From Halocatena pleomorpha (GTDB lineage Archaea > Halobacteriota > Halobacteria > Halobacteriales > Haloarculaceae), in the NCBI RefSeq assembly GCF_003862495.1, contig NZ_RRCH01000029.1, positions 93,153 through 157,152 of the forward strand: a stretch of 64,000 nucleotides of DNA. Direction: 5' to 3'. The notes beneath the pieces were generated by a model. The model searched no databases. It was given only the letters and a program-made list of their open reading frames with translations, and had not been told where the DNA came from. The position numbers and the translations under genes were made by a program. Shown piece by piece: positions 55,273 to 62,985 of this stretch; the stretch's first letter is position 1; each line of letters opens with the position of its first letter.

Positions 55273-55560
55273 ATGCACGATTTGACCGGTTTCCAACGGG
55301 ATCTACTGTACGTCATTGCTGGTAGCGACGATCCACACGGACTAGCGATTAAGGACGAACTCGAAGAGTACTACGAAAAGGAAATCCACCACGGTCGGCT
55401 GTATCCGAATCTAGACACGCTTGTGGAGAAAGGGTTAGTCGAGAAGGGACAACGCGACCGGCGGACGAACTACTACACACTCACGCGTCGGGGACAACGC
55501 GAGATCGACGCTCGTAACGACTGGGAAGCCCAGTATATCAGCCTCGAAGTCGAGGCGTAA
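55273..55560 (+). CDS. PadR-family transcriptional regulator
   Basis: A 95-residue winged-helix protein: DLTGFQRDLLYVIAGSDDPHGLAIKDELEEYYEKEI (helix-turn-helix) then HHGRLYPNLDTLVEKGLVEKGQRDRRTNYYTLTRRGQREI, the PadR/MarR wing. It lacks the C-terminal dimer helix of longer PadR proteins. Its targets are unknown; the amphi-Trp gene (divergent) is one candidate. A GTTTATG element lies about 35 bp before the start. Confidence 0.85.
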   Translation: MHDLTGFQRDLLYVIAGSDDPHGLAIKDELEEYYEKEIHHGRLYPNLDTLVEKGLVEKGQRDRRTNYYTLTRRGQREIDARNDWEAQYISLEVEA

Positions 55561-55894
55561 CTAGTCTCGATCGTGCCTATCCGGAGTGGTTGGCGTTCGT
55601 ACAGCAACTCGATCATCTCGGATCGCTCCGCACCACGGAACTGGGGGGCCATTTTTTGACTCATTGTCGGGATCACACTGCTCCGATCGACATCAACGCG
55701 GTAACGGACGTTCAGTTGTCAAGGGGTGAAATGGGTGCAGAGCAGTGGAACGTCTACAGAAACCACGGCAGTGTGCGCAGTTCACGACGGCAGTACACAG
55801 ATTGTTGTAATCGATGCCCGCCGACAGAGTGGGGTGGCACACGGTCGATAGTTCACAAACTACTATACTGGCCGGTTCAAATCCCGAGGTACAC
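55561..55894. other. 334-bp gap upstream of sdhC with no supported gene
   Basis: I find no convincing ORF or RNA here. The right end carries the sdhC promoter: TACTATACT (about 55860-55868) lies some 30 bp before the sdhC ATG. The remainder has average composition and no strong repeat. Confidence 0.5.
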
Positions 55895-56287
55895 ATGAGT
55901 CAGTCGTACGATCGGGGGCTCGTCGAGAACTTCGGGCGGTGGACGGAGTTCTCTGCCGGGATGTGGGCGTGGGTGTTCCACAAATTCACCGGCTGGGTCC
56001 TCATCGGCTACCTGTTCACACATATCGCCGTACTCAGTACCGCTATCGAGGGCGCATCGATGTACAACGGCACGCTCCAAGGACTCGAAGCGCTGCTCAT
56101 CGTCCGGTTTATGGAGGTGGGACTGCTGGCAGTGGCCGTGTTCCACATCCTCAACGGCGTCCGACTGTTGTTCGTCGATCTCGGGTTAGGATTGGACGCC
56201 CAGGACAAGAGCTTCTATGCGTCGTTGATCCTTACAGGCGCGATCGCCGTCGCAAGCATCCCGACGTTCCTCGGAGGTGCGTTCTGA
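55895..56287 (+). CDS. sdhC: Succinate dehydrogenase cytochrome b556 subunit
   Basis: A 130-residue membrane-anchor subunit with three hydrophobic helices (about residues 24-45, 65-85 and 100-122) starting [16 protein letters not shown]. Histidines in [19 protein letters not shown] and [10 protein letters not shown] are likely heme ligands. It begins the sdhCDBA operon. The ATG at 55895 is preferred over an in-frame ATG at 55814 on family length and promoter position. Confidence 0.93.
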   Translation: MSQSYDRGLVENFGRWTEFSAGMWAWVFHKFTGWVLIGYLFTHIAVLSTAIEGASMYNGTLQGLEALLIVRFMEVGLLAVAVFHILNGVRLLFVDLGLGLDAQDKSFYASLILTGAIAVASIPTFLGGAF

Positions 56288-56288
56288 G

Positions 56289-56660
56289 ATGGCAGAACAT
56301 TACACGTCCTTCTCGCGGGACGACACTCGATGGCTACTCCAGCGAGTGACAGCGGTGTTCCTCGTGGGCGTGTTGGCGTTTCACTTCATGCTGTTGCACT
56401 TCGTGCACCACGCGTACGAAATCACCCTCGCAGGCACCACTGCACGGATGAGTCAGCCGGGGTATTTCATAACGATGGTGTCGTTCCTGATCGCCGGAAC
56501 GTTCCACGGCGTCAACGGCGTGTACAACGCCCTCGTCAATCAGGGTATCGAGGGAACCCCCCGGACGATCGTCAAGTACGGACTTATCATCGTGAGCCTC
56601 CTACTCATCGCTCAAGGTATTCGTGTTGCGTGGGCGATGACTGGCGGACAACTCATTTGA
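56289..56660 (+). CDS. sdhD: Succinate dehydrogenase hydrophobic anchor subunit
   Basis: A 123-residue membrane protein beginning MAEHYTSFSRDDTRWLLQRVTAVFL, with three hydrophobic segments and histidines in FHFMLLHFVHH and FLIAGTFHGVNG that may coordinate heme. It starts 1 nt after the sdhC stop. Confidence 0.92.
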   Translation: MAEHYTSFSRDDTRWLLQRVTAVFLVGVLAFHFMLLHFVHHAYEITLAGTTARMSQPGYFITMVSFLIAGTFHGVNGVYNALVNQGIEGTPRTIVKYGLIIVSLLLIAQGIRVAWAMTGGQLI

Positions 56661-56663
56661 ATC

Positions 56664-57539
56664 ATGAGCACACACGTTTCAGAATCCGAATCCGAAGCAC
56701 AAGCTGGCACCGACCAACAGACGACCGACAGACCGGCGGCCCAACAACGCCGCCTTGAGAAAAAGCGCGCGAGCAACGACCAACGGGAACAGGCCGACAG
56801 TTCGACCGAAACGGACGAGGAGACGGTTCACCTCAAGGTGTTCCGATACGATCCTGAGGTCAAAGACAAACAGGAGCCACGGTTCGACGACTTCCACGTT
56901 CCCGCGAAAAAGGGAATGACTGTGCTGGACGCGCTCATCTACTCGCGCGATCATTACGATTCGTCGCTCACGTTCCGCCACTCCTGTCGACAAGCGATCT
57001 GTGGCTCAGACGCGCTGTTTATCAACGGCTCACAGCGGTTGGGCTGTCAGACACAGATCGACGAGCTCGACCAGCCGGTGCGTGTCGAACCACTGCCTCA
57101 CCAAGAGGTGGTGAAGGATCTCGTCGTCGACATGGAACATTTCTACGATCAGATGGACACAGTCGAGCCGTACTTCCAAGAGGAAGATCTCCCATCAGGT
57201 CTCGACGAACAGCGCCAAGACCGTGAAAACAGGGAGAAGATCAAGATGAGCACGCGCTGTATCTGGTGTGGCGCGTGTATGTCCTCTTGTAACATCGCGG
57301 CCGGCGGCAACTACCTCGGACCAGCAGCCATCAACAAAGCCTATCGCTTCGTGATGGACGAGCGCGAAGGCGAGGACCTCAAACAGCAACGACTCGAAAC
57401 GATCGAAGAGGAGCAAGGAGTGTGGCGGTGTCAAACCCAGTTCTCCTGTACGAACGTCTGTCCGAAAGACATCCCACTCACGGAGCACATTCAGGAACTC
57501 AAACGAGAAGCCGTGAAAAACAACCTCAAGTTCTGGTAA
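56664..57539 (+). CDS. sdhB: Succinate dehydrogenase iron-sulfur subunit
   Basis: A 291-residue subunit with three clusters. The [2Fe-2S] domain has FRHSCRQAICGSDALFINGSQRLGC (about residues 106-130; the second position of the usual CxxxxCGxC has C-G-S-D, as is usual in haloarchaea), then CIWCGACMSSCNIAAGG and CQTQFSCTNVCPKDI for the [4Fe-4S] and [3Fe-4S] clusters. An acidic 55-residue N-terminal extension is a salt-adaptation feature. Confidence 0.95.
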   Translation: MSTHVSESESEAQAGTDQQTTDRPAAQQRRLEKKRASNDQREQADSSTETDEETVHLKVFRYDPEVKDKQEPRFDDFHVPAKKGMTVLDALIYSRDHYDSSLTFRHSCRQAICGSDALFINGSQRLGCQTQIDELDQPVRVEPLPHQEVVKDLVVDMEHFYDQMDTVEPYFQEEDLPSGLDEQRQDRENREKIKMSTRCIWCGACMSSCNIAAGGNYLGPAAINKAYRFVMDEREGEDLKQQRLETIEEEQGVWRCQTQFSCTNVCPKDIPLTEHIQELKREAVKNNLKFW

Positions 57540-57567
57540 TCCAGACCGATACAGTCACAACATAATA

Positions 57568-59409
57568 ATGACACTACACGAACACGATGTGATCGTCGTC
57601 GGCGCGGGTGGTGCCGGCCTGCGGGCGGCGATCGCTGCCAACGAAGCGGGTGCAGACGTGGCATTGGTGACGAAGTTACATCCCGTTCGGAGCCACACGG
57701 GCGCAGCGGAGGGCGGCATCAACGCGGCGCTCCGTGATGGTGACTCGTGGGAAGACCATGCCTACGACACGATGAAAGGGTCGGACTACCTCGGGGACGC
57801 TCCGGCGGTCGAAACACTCTGTCAAGACAGTCCCGAGGAGACGATCCAGCTCGAACACTGGGGGATGGCGTTCTCGCGTGAAGACGACGGACGGGTGTCC
57901 CAGCGTCCGTTCGGCGGGTTGTCGTTCCCGCGGACGACGTACGCAGGCGCAGAGACCGGTCACCACCTCCTGCACACGATGTACGAGCAGGTGGTGAAAC
58001 GCGGGATCCAGGTGTACGACGAGCAGTACGTGACTGATCTGGCGGTGACGGATCACGAGGACCCCGAAGACCGGGTGTGTCAGGGTTGTATCGGCTACGA
58101 CATCAAGACGGGCCAGCTGAACGGGTTCGTCGCCAACAACGGTGTCGTCATCGCAACCGGCGGTCCCGGCCAGATGTACGCCCACACGACCAACGCGGTC
58201 GCACAGACGGGCGACGGACAGGCAATGGCCTACCGGGCGGGCGTGCCGCTGCAGGATATGGAGTTCGTGCAGTTCCACCCCACGACACTTCCCTCCACAG
58301 GCGTGTTGATCAGTGAGGGCGTTCGGGGCGAGGGTGGGATCCTGTACAATAGCAACGGCGAGCGGTTCATGTTCGAGTATGGGTACGCCAACAACGACGG
58401 CGAACTCGCTAGTCGTGATGTCGTTGCGCGCGCAGAAGTGACGGAAGTCAACGAGGGTCGTGGATACGAGAACGACGCGGTCCACCTCGACATGCGCCAT
58501 CTGGGTGAAGAGCGAATCACGGACCGGTTGGAAAACATCATCCACCTCGCAACCGACTTCGAGGGCGTCGACCCGCTCGAAGAACCGATGCCGGTCAAAC
58601 CGGGACAACACTACGCGATGGGCGGTATCGAAACCGACGAAAACGGCGAGACCTGCATCGACGGGTTGTACGCCGCGGGTGAGTGTGCCTGCGTGAGCGT
58701 CCATGGCGCGAATCGACTCGGTGGCAACGCGCTACCCGAACTCATCGTGTTCGGTGCGCGTGCGGGTCGTCACGCCGCTAGCGAGGACGGTGCCGGCGCA
58801 CAGATCGAAACTGGTTCTTCCGCACGGATCGAGACTGCCGATATCGACGTACCTACCGAACTGGGTCGTGTCGAAACGGGGAGCGACGACGCTGTCGCTG
58901 ACGGCGGCGAACTACACAGTGGATCACCCAAAGAAGTCGTCAACCGTGCGCTTGAACAACAACGAGAGCGCGTCGAGACCTTGATGGAGACGGATGGAAT
59001 CAACCACGCCGACGTTCGGTCCGATCTTCAGGAGACGATGACGGAAAACGTGAACGTCTTCCGCAACGAAGCTGGTCTCAAACAGGCACTCAAGGACATC
59101 CGGGCGTGTCGAGAACGGTACCAAGAGGTGGGTGTGAGCGATCCGTCTCGCACATTCAACACCGATCTCATGCACACCATCGAGACGCGCAACCTCATCG
59201 ATCAGGCAGAAGTGCTCACGCTCGGTGCGCTCGCACGAACCGAGTTCCGTGGCGCACACTGGCGTCAAAGCCATCAGGAACGCAAAGACGAGGAGTGGCT
59301 CAAGCACACGATGGTCGCGTGGAACGACGGCGCTCCGGAACTGTACTACACGGACGTGCTTCTCGAAGGAGAGTCGAAGAAGTACGAGCCGAAAGTGAGG
59401 AGCTACTGA
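57568..59409 (+). CDS. sdhA: Succinate dehydrogenase flavoprotein subunit
   Basis: A 613-residue FAD subunit. The N-terminal dinucleotide motif VVGAGGAGLRAAIAANEAGADV (about residues 10-31) is followed by the FAD-binding HSGAAEGGI... segment (HTGAAEGGINAAL) with the histidine for covalent flavin, GHHLLHTMYEQV, FVQFHPTTL and GGIETDENGETCIDGLYAAGECA. It catalyses succinate to fumarate oxidation with quinone as acceptor. It is the last gene of the sdhCDBA operon, 28 bp after sdhB. Confidence 0.97.
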   Translation: MTLHEHDVIVVGAGGAGLRAAIAANEAGADVALVTKLHPVRSHTGAAEGGINAALRDGDSWEDHAYDTMKGSDYLGDAPAVETLCQDSPEETIQLEHWGMAFSREDDGRVSQRPFGGLSFPRTTYAGAETGHHLLHTMYEQVVKRGIQVYDEQYVTDLAVTDHEDPEDRVCQGCIGYDIKTGQLNGFVANNGVVIATGGPGQMYAHTTNAVAQTGDGQAMAYRAGVPLQDMEFVQFHPTTLPSTGVLISEGVRGEGGILYNSNGERFMFEYGYANNDGELASRDVVARAEVTEVNEGRGYENDAVHLDMRHLGEERITDRLENIIHLATDFEGVDPLEEPMPVKPGQHYAMGGIETDENGETCIDGLYAAGECACVSVHGANRLGGNALPELIVFGARAGRHAASEDGAGAQIETGSSARIETADIDVPTELGRVETGSDDAVADGGELHSGSPKEVVNRALEQQRERVETLMETDGINHADVRSDLQETMTENVNVFRNEAGLKQALKDIRACRERYQEVGVSDPSRTFNTDLMHTIETRNLIDQAEVLTLGALARTEFRGAHWRQSHQERKDEEWLKHTMVAWNDGAPELYYTDVLLEGESKKYEPKVRSY

Positions 59410-59479
59410 GTAGTTCCATCACCAGTCGTTCAGCTCTCTTTGCCAAAAGACATATATGTATATAAATTTGAGTTGACAT

Positions 59480-60085
59480 ATGAAGCGGCGGAACTTTCTT
59501 CGGACGGTTTCACTCTCTGGCGGGGTTTGCACGCTGAGCGGTTGTCTCTCCGCTGTAACGGGACACTCCCAAAGCGGGACCCCCGACAGGGAGACGACCA
59601 CGGAGGGTTCTCGTGGGTGTGAGCCGATCGTATCGGACACCGATCGGGTCGTCTGCCAGCGGGGCACTGCGGAGTTGGCTGAGATGGTATCTGTTGAATC
59701 AGAATCGGAGACGTTCACCGTCAGCACCGATACGGGTGAAATCACGTCGTTTCTTTTCACGCTGCACAACCGAACGAAGCGGGCGTTCGTGTTTCGCCCC
59801 GATGGTTGGCATATTGCACGTCAGACACAGGATGAATGGGAGCTATACGCGGTAGGCGAGGGAACGGCAGACGAAATGACGGTCGTTCCCGGTGACGATC
59901 ACACGTGGGCGTTGAGTCCACAACCCCACCCAACGCCCCGAGCCGATACAACGACGCACGTGTTCACTGCTCTCCCCAGCGGCACCCACAAATTCGTTCT
60001 CACTGGCCACTTCGACGCCGAGCCGGCCGTCCAGATTGAACTCCAAGCCTCCTTCACACTCGAAACGAGTAGCACAGAACAGTAG
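59480..60085 (+). CDS. Putative lipoprotein with a beta-rich domain
   Basis: A 201-residue protein with a twin-arginine-like N-terminus (MKRRNFLRTVSLSGGV) and a lipobox TLSG-Cys 22, so it is probably exported and lipid-anchored. The mature part is beta-rich and resembles an immunoglobulin-like/BsuPI-type domain: a central ITSFLFTLHNRTKRAFVFRPDGWHIARQTQDEWELY segment and GTHKFVLTGHF. No enzyme motif is seen. Two TATA-like stretches (TATATGTATATAAA, about 59452-59465) precede the ATG. Confidence 0.75.
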   Translation: MKRRNFLRTVSLSGGVCTLSGCLSAVTGHSQSGTPDRETTTEGSRGCEPIVSDTDRVVCQRGTAELAEMVSVESESETFTVSTDTGEITSFLFTLHNRTKRAFVFRPDGWHIARQTQDEWELYAVGEGTADEMTVVPGDDHTWALSPQPHPTPRADTTTHVFTALPSGTHKFVLTGHFDAEPAVQIELQASFTLETSSTEQ

Positions 60086-60116
60086 GCATATCCCGGCGGG
60101 GGTCCCGAATCCCGGT

Positions 60117-61298
60117 ATGCAGGTAATCATCCTCGCAGCAGGAGAGGGGACGCGGATGCGTCCGTTGACCCACTCGACGCCCAAACCGATGTTACCCGTC
60201 GGTGACCGGCCGCTCGTGGCACACACGGCGGACGCAGCTATCGACGCTGGTGCCGACGAACTGGTGTTCGTCGTGGGCTATGAGGGAGACACCGTCAAAT
60301 CATATTTCGGTGACCGTTACGGCGGCGTACCCATCAACTACGCCACACAAGACGAACAGCTCGGCACCGCCCACGCTGTTCGAGCGGCAAAAGAACACAT
60401 TACCGGTCCATTCGCGGTGCTCAACGGCGACGACCTGTACGATCTGGACAGCATGGTCGAACTGTTTTCAGCCGGTCCAGCGGTCGCGTCCGTCCGGGTC
60501 AACAATCCGAGCAACTACGGTGTGCTCTCGATGGACGGCGAGTACATCACGGAGATCGTCGAAAAACCCACGGAGCCACCCAGTGATCTCGTGAACGCAG
60601 GCGCGTACGTTTTTCCTGCTGACGCACGCGAGTGGCTCGACGTTCCCAAAAGCGAGCGTGGTGAACACGAACTCACAGATGTTCTCGCTCGGGTCATCGA
60701 CCACCAGAACGTTCGAACGGTCGAACTCGACCGGTGGCTCGGCGTGGGTCGACCGTGGGAACTTCTCGAAGCCAACGAGTGGAAGCTCGACGGACTCGAT
60801 CGGAACGTCGCTGGTGAAGTCCACGAGCGCGCGGAACTTCGGGGGACCGTGGTCGTGGAGGAGGGCGCAACGATCGACGCCGGAACTGTTATCGAGGGAC
60901 CGGCACTGATCCGATCAGGTGCAAGTGTCGGACCCAACGCCTACGTTCGCGGTGCGACCCGGATCAGCGCCGACTGTCACGTCGGAAACGGCGCCGAGAT
61001 CAAAAACAGCGTCCTCATGCACGACGCGAACGTACCACACCTCTCGTATGTGGGCGATAGCCTCCTCGGACCGCACGTGAATCTCGGTGCCGGCACACAG
61101 GTCGCAAACCTCCGGCACGACGGCGCGGACATTAAACAAACAGTCAAAGGTGAACGCGTTGCAACCGGCCGTCGAAAGTACGGGATCGTCGCGGGCGACG
61201 GCGCTAAAACCGGTGTCAACACCTCGCTCTCGCCGGGCGTCGTCCTCGCTCCCGATGCCACGACGCTCCCCGGTGAACAGGTCCATCGAGACCCATAG
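60117..61298 (+). CDS. glmU: Bifunctional sugar-1-phosphate nucleotidylyltransferase/acetyltransferase (GlmU-like)
   Basis: A 393-residue enzyme: N-terminal nucleotidyltransferase (MQVIILAAGEGTRMRPLTHSTPKPMLPVGDRPL, signature residues 7-23; LNGDDLYDL; VEKPTEPPSDLVNAGAYVF) and C-terminal left-handed beta helix with hexapeptide-like repeats (about residues 245-390: GTVVVEEGATIDAGTVIEGPALIRSGASVGPNAYVRG). It likely makes UDP-N-acetylglucosamine or a related sugar nucleotide for glycoconjugates. The start at 60117 is preferred over the ATG at 60036. Confidence 0.88.
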   Translation: MQVIILAAGEGTRMRPLTHSTPKPMLPVGDRPLVAHTADAAIDAGADELVFVVGYEGDTVKSYFGDRYGGVPINYATQDEQLGTAHAVRAAKEHITGPFAVLNGDDLYDLDSMVELFSAGPAVASVRVNNPSNYGVLSMDGEYITEIVEKPTEPPSDLVNAGAYVFPADAREWLDVPKSERGEHELTDVLARVIDHQNVRTVELDRWLGVGRPWELLEANEWKLDGLDRNVAGEVHERAELRGTVVVEEGATIDAGTVIEGPALIRSGASVGPNAYVRGATRISADCHVGNGAEIKNSVLMHDANVPHLSYVGDSLLGPHVNLGAGTQVANLRHDGADIKQTVKGERVATGRRKYGIVAGDGAKTGVNTSLSPGVVLAPDATTLPGEQVHRDP

Positions 61299-61309
61299 CC
61301 CGACACCGA

Positions 61310-61684
61310 TCAATCGGTTCGGCTGGAAGCAGATTCTGCCGTTGTCTCGATCCACTGTTTTCCCCACTGTTCGATCGCATCGAACACCGGACACAACGAC
61401 GCACCTTTCTCAGTCAGGCTGTAGTACGTCGCAACGGGCGCGTCCTCTTCGAGACGCCGAGTAACAAAGCCCATCTCCTGTAAATCGTCGAGAACGCGGG
61501 ACAGGGTGCGTGAGTTCGCGCCAGTCGATCGCTTCAACTCGTTGAATCGCTGTTCTCTCCCCTGAAGATCGTGCAACACGATCAGCCGCCACTCCGAGCC
61601 GATCTGTTGCAATGATTCAGCAACGTAACACATCCCGTCGGTAAGCTGCTTCGTCGATCCGTGACGCGTATCGGCTCGTTCCAT
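61310..61684 (-). CDS. HxlR-family winged-helix transcriptional regulator
   Basis: A 124-residue regulator with the HxlR signature: SLQQIGSEWRLIVLHDLQGREQRFNELKRSTGANSRTLSRVLDDLQEMGFVTRRLEE, then a wing with YYSLTEKGASL. HxlR proteins respond to redox or small molecules; the sensing residues are not obvious, with only one Cys near position 19 and another at about 98. It converges on the GlmU-like gene with 11 bp between stops. Confidence 0.88.
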   Translation of the reverse strand: MERADTRHGSTKQLTDGMCYVAESLQQIGSEWRLIVLHDLQGREQRFNELKRSTGANSRTLSRVLDDLQEMGFVTRRLEEDAPVATYYSLTEKGASLCPVFDAIEQWGKQWIETTAESASSRTD

Positions 61685-61767
61685 CGCTCTACAGACCCTA
61701 TCGCTCAGACGCCTATGTGGGTTCGGATTCGAACCTGCTTTCGAGATACAACTGGTCGTTCACCCAT

Positions 61768-62088
61768 CTATCTTGAGTACGTTTTCAGCGAGACGATTGC
61801 GTCGCCCTCGACGGAAAACACGTCGACGAATTCGAACCACTCTTCTCCGTCAGCGTGGATGAGTTTGCCACGGACGGCGATCGCGTGCTCGTTTCGGAAC
61901 ACGTCGGTGATTTCGTGGGTGGTATCGGTTTCCGGTCGTTGCTCACGCATGAACTGGACGAACGCCTCCCGCCCATCGATCGTTCGATCGGGGCGGTCGT
62001 GAGTGAATTCGGGGGCGAGCAGTGCTGAAAGCGCCTCATACTCCCCCTCATCGATAGCGCGATAGTACGCACGAGCGAGTGCGTCCAT
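61768..62088 (-). CDS. NTF2/SnoaL-like domain protein
   Basis: A 106-residue protein of the NTF2/SnoaL fold: DALARAYYRAIDEGEYEALSALLAPEFTHDRPDRTIDGREAFVQFM, then VFRNEHAIAVRGKLIHADGEEWFEFVDVFSVEGDAIVSLKTY. These cone-shaped domains bind small molecules or catalyse simple reactions; the substrate is unknown. The start at 62088 is preferred over the in-frame ATG at 62175, which lies inside the divergent tsr3 gene. Confidence 0.8.
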   Translation of the reverse strand: MDALARAYYRAIDEGEYEALSALLAPEFTHDRPDRTIDGREAFVQFMREQRPETDTTHEITDVFRNEHAIAVRGKLIHADGEEWFEFVDVFSVEGDAIVSLKTYSR

Positions 62089-62163
62089 ACCGGATGCAAA
62101 GTCCGGTGACAGCAAGAAAACCGTGGTCGATCTGTTTTTAGCGATGGATCGACGAGCATCAGT

Positions 62164-62691
62164 GTGGAGCTTCACGTCCGATACGAGGGTGATGACGATC
62201 CCGAGAAATGCAGTGCCCGCAAACTCGCGCGCTTCGATCTCGCGGAGCTACACCGGTCTGCGCGCGAAACCCCGCCGGGAATCGTTCTAAATCCGTTCGC
62301 GGATCGCGCGCTTTCGCCGGCCGACGCGGACCATACCGCGCTGGTTGCACTCGATTGTTCATGGGAGAGCGCCGAGAAAACGGCGTTCGAACTACAGGGC
62401 ACCCCTCGGGCGCTCCCGTTTCTCGTCGCTGCCAATCCGGTGAACTACGGCCAACCGTTCCAACTCAACACCGTCGAGGCGTTCGCCGGGGCGCTGTGTA
62501 TCCTCGGTGAACGGGAACACGCGGAGCGACTGCTGTCTAAGTTTCGATGGGGACACACGTTCCTCGAACTGAACGAGGAGCCATTAGCACGGTATGCTGC
62601 GTGTGCCGACTCCGAGGCGGTCGTCAAAATTCAAGAGGAGTATCTCGATGCCGAACCGGAGGCGACTCCTGCCGGTAGTGATCCGTCTTAG
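62164..62691 (+). CDS. tsr3: 16S rRNA aminocarboxypropyltransferase Tsr3 (DUF367)
   Basis: A 175-residue SPOUT-like methyltransferase-fold enzyme that adds the aminocarboxypropyl group of SAM to a modified pseudouridine of small-subunit rRNA. The DUF367 pattern is visible: [28 protein letters not shown] (about residues 58-70), [33 protein letters not shown], and [19 protein letters not shown]. The start is GTG at 62164; the alternative in-frame starts further in would remove part of the core. Confidence 0.92.
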   Translation: MELHVRYEGDDDPEKCSARKLARFDLAELHRSARETPPGIVLNPFADRALSPADADHTALVALDCSWESAEKTAFELQGTPRALPFLVAANPVNYGQPFQLNTVEAFAGALCILGEREHAERLLSKFRWGHTFLELNEEPLARYAACADSEAVVKIQEEYLDAEPEATPAGSDPS

Positions 62692-62716
62692 CAGGAACGA
62701 AATAGCGTTGACGGCC

Positions 62717-62866
62717 TTAGACCGCGCGGTTCTCCTTGGCCTTCGTTCTGAGGTTCTTGTACCCGCATTTCCGACAGCTGGTAGCGCGCTTTGGATTACG
62801 CGCGTTACAACGCATGCAGATCTGCTTGTCGAGGAGTCGATCCTCTGCCTCGGGGAAACTAGCCAT
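62717..62866 (-). CDS. rpl40e: Ribosomal protein L40e (49 aa)
   Basis: Reads [20 protein letters not shown], then [20 protein letters not shown] and KAKENRAV. The C-x2-C pairs (residues 17/20 and 31/34) bind zinc. The size and pattern are those of archaeal L40e, homologous to the C-terminal part of eukaryotic ubiquitin-L40. The ATG is at 62866 and TAA at 62717-62719. The gene converges on tsr3, a common haloarchaeal neighbour; it is under 60 codons and easily missed. Confidence 0.93.
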   Translation of the reverse strand: MASFPEAEDRLLDKQICMRCNARNPKRATSCRKCGYKNLRTKAKENRAV

Positions 62867-62985
62867 GTTCGTTGTGAATCGAGTGGGCTACTTAGGATTT
62901 CCGAGACTGAAATCGCAAAAGCGTGTTTCACTGGTAACGGAGGGCCGAACAGTGCCAGCAAGGATGTCGATATGCCGTCTACCGC

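Noticed and set aside
55590..55898. 102-codon plus-strand frame upstream of sdhC
   Set aside because: No homology, no good start, and it runs through the sdhC promoter.
57676..58704. 342-codon minus-strand frame across sdhA
   Set aside because: Opposite strand of a clear SdhA gene; low complexity and no domain, so only codon-bias shadow.
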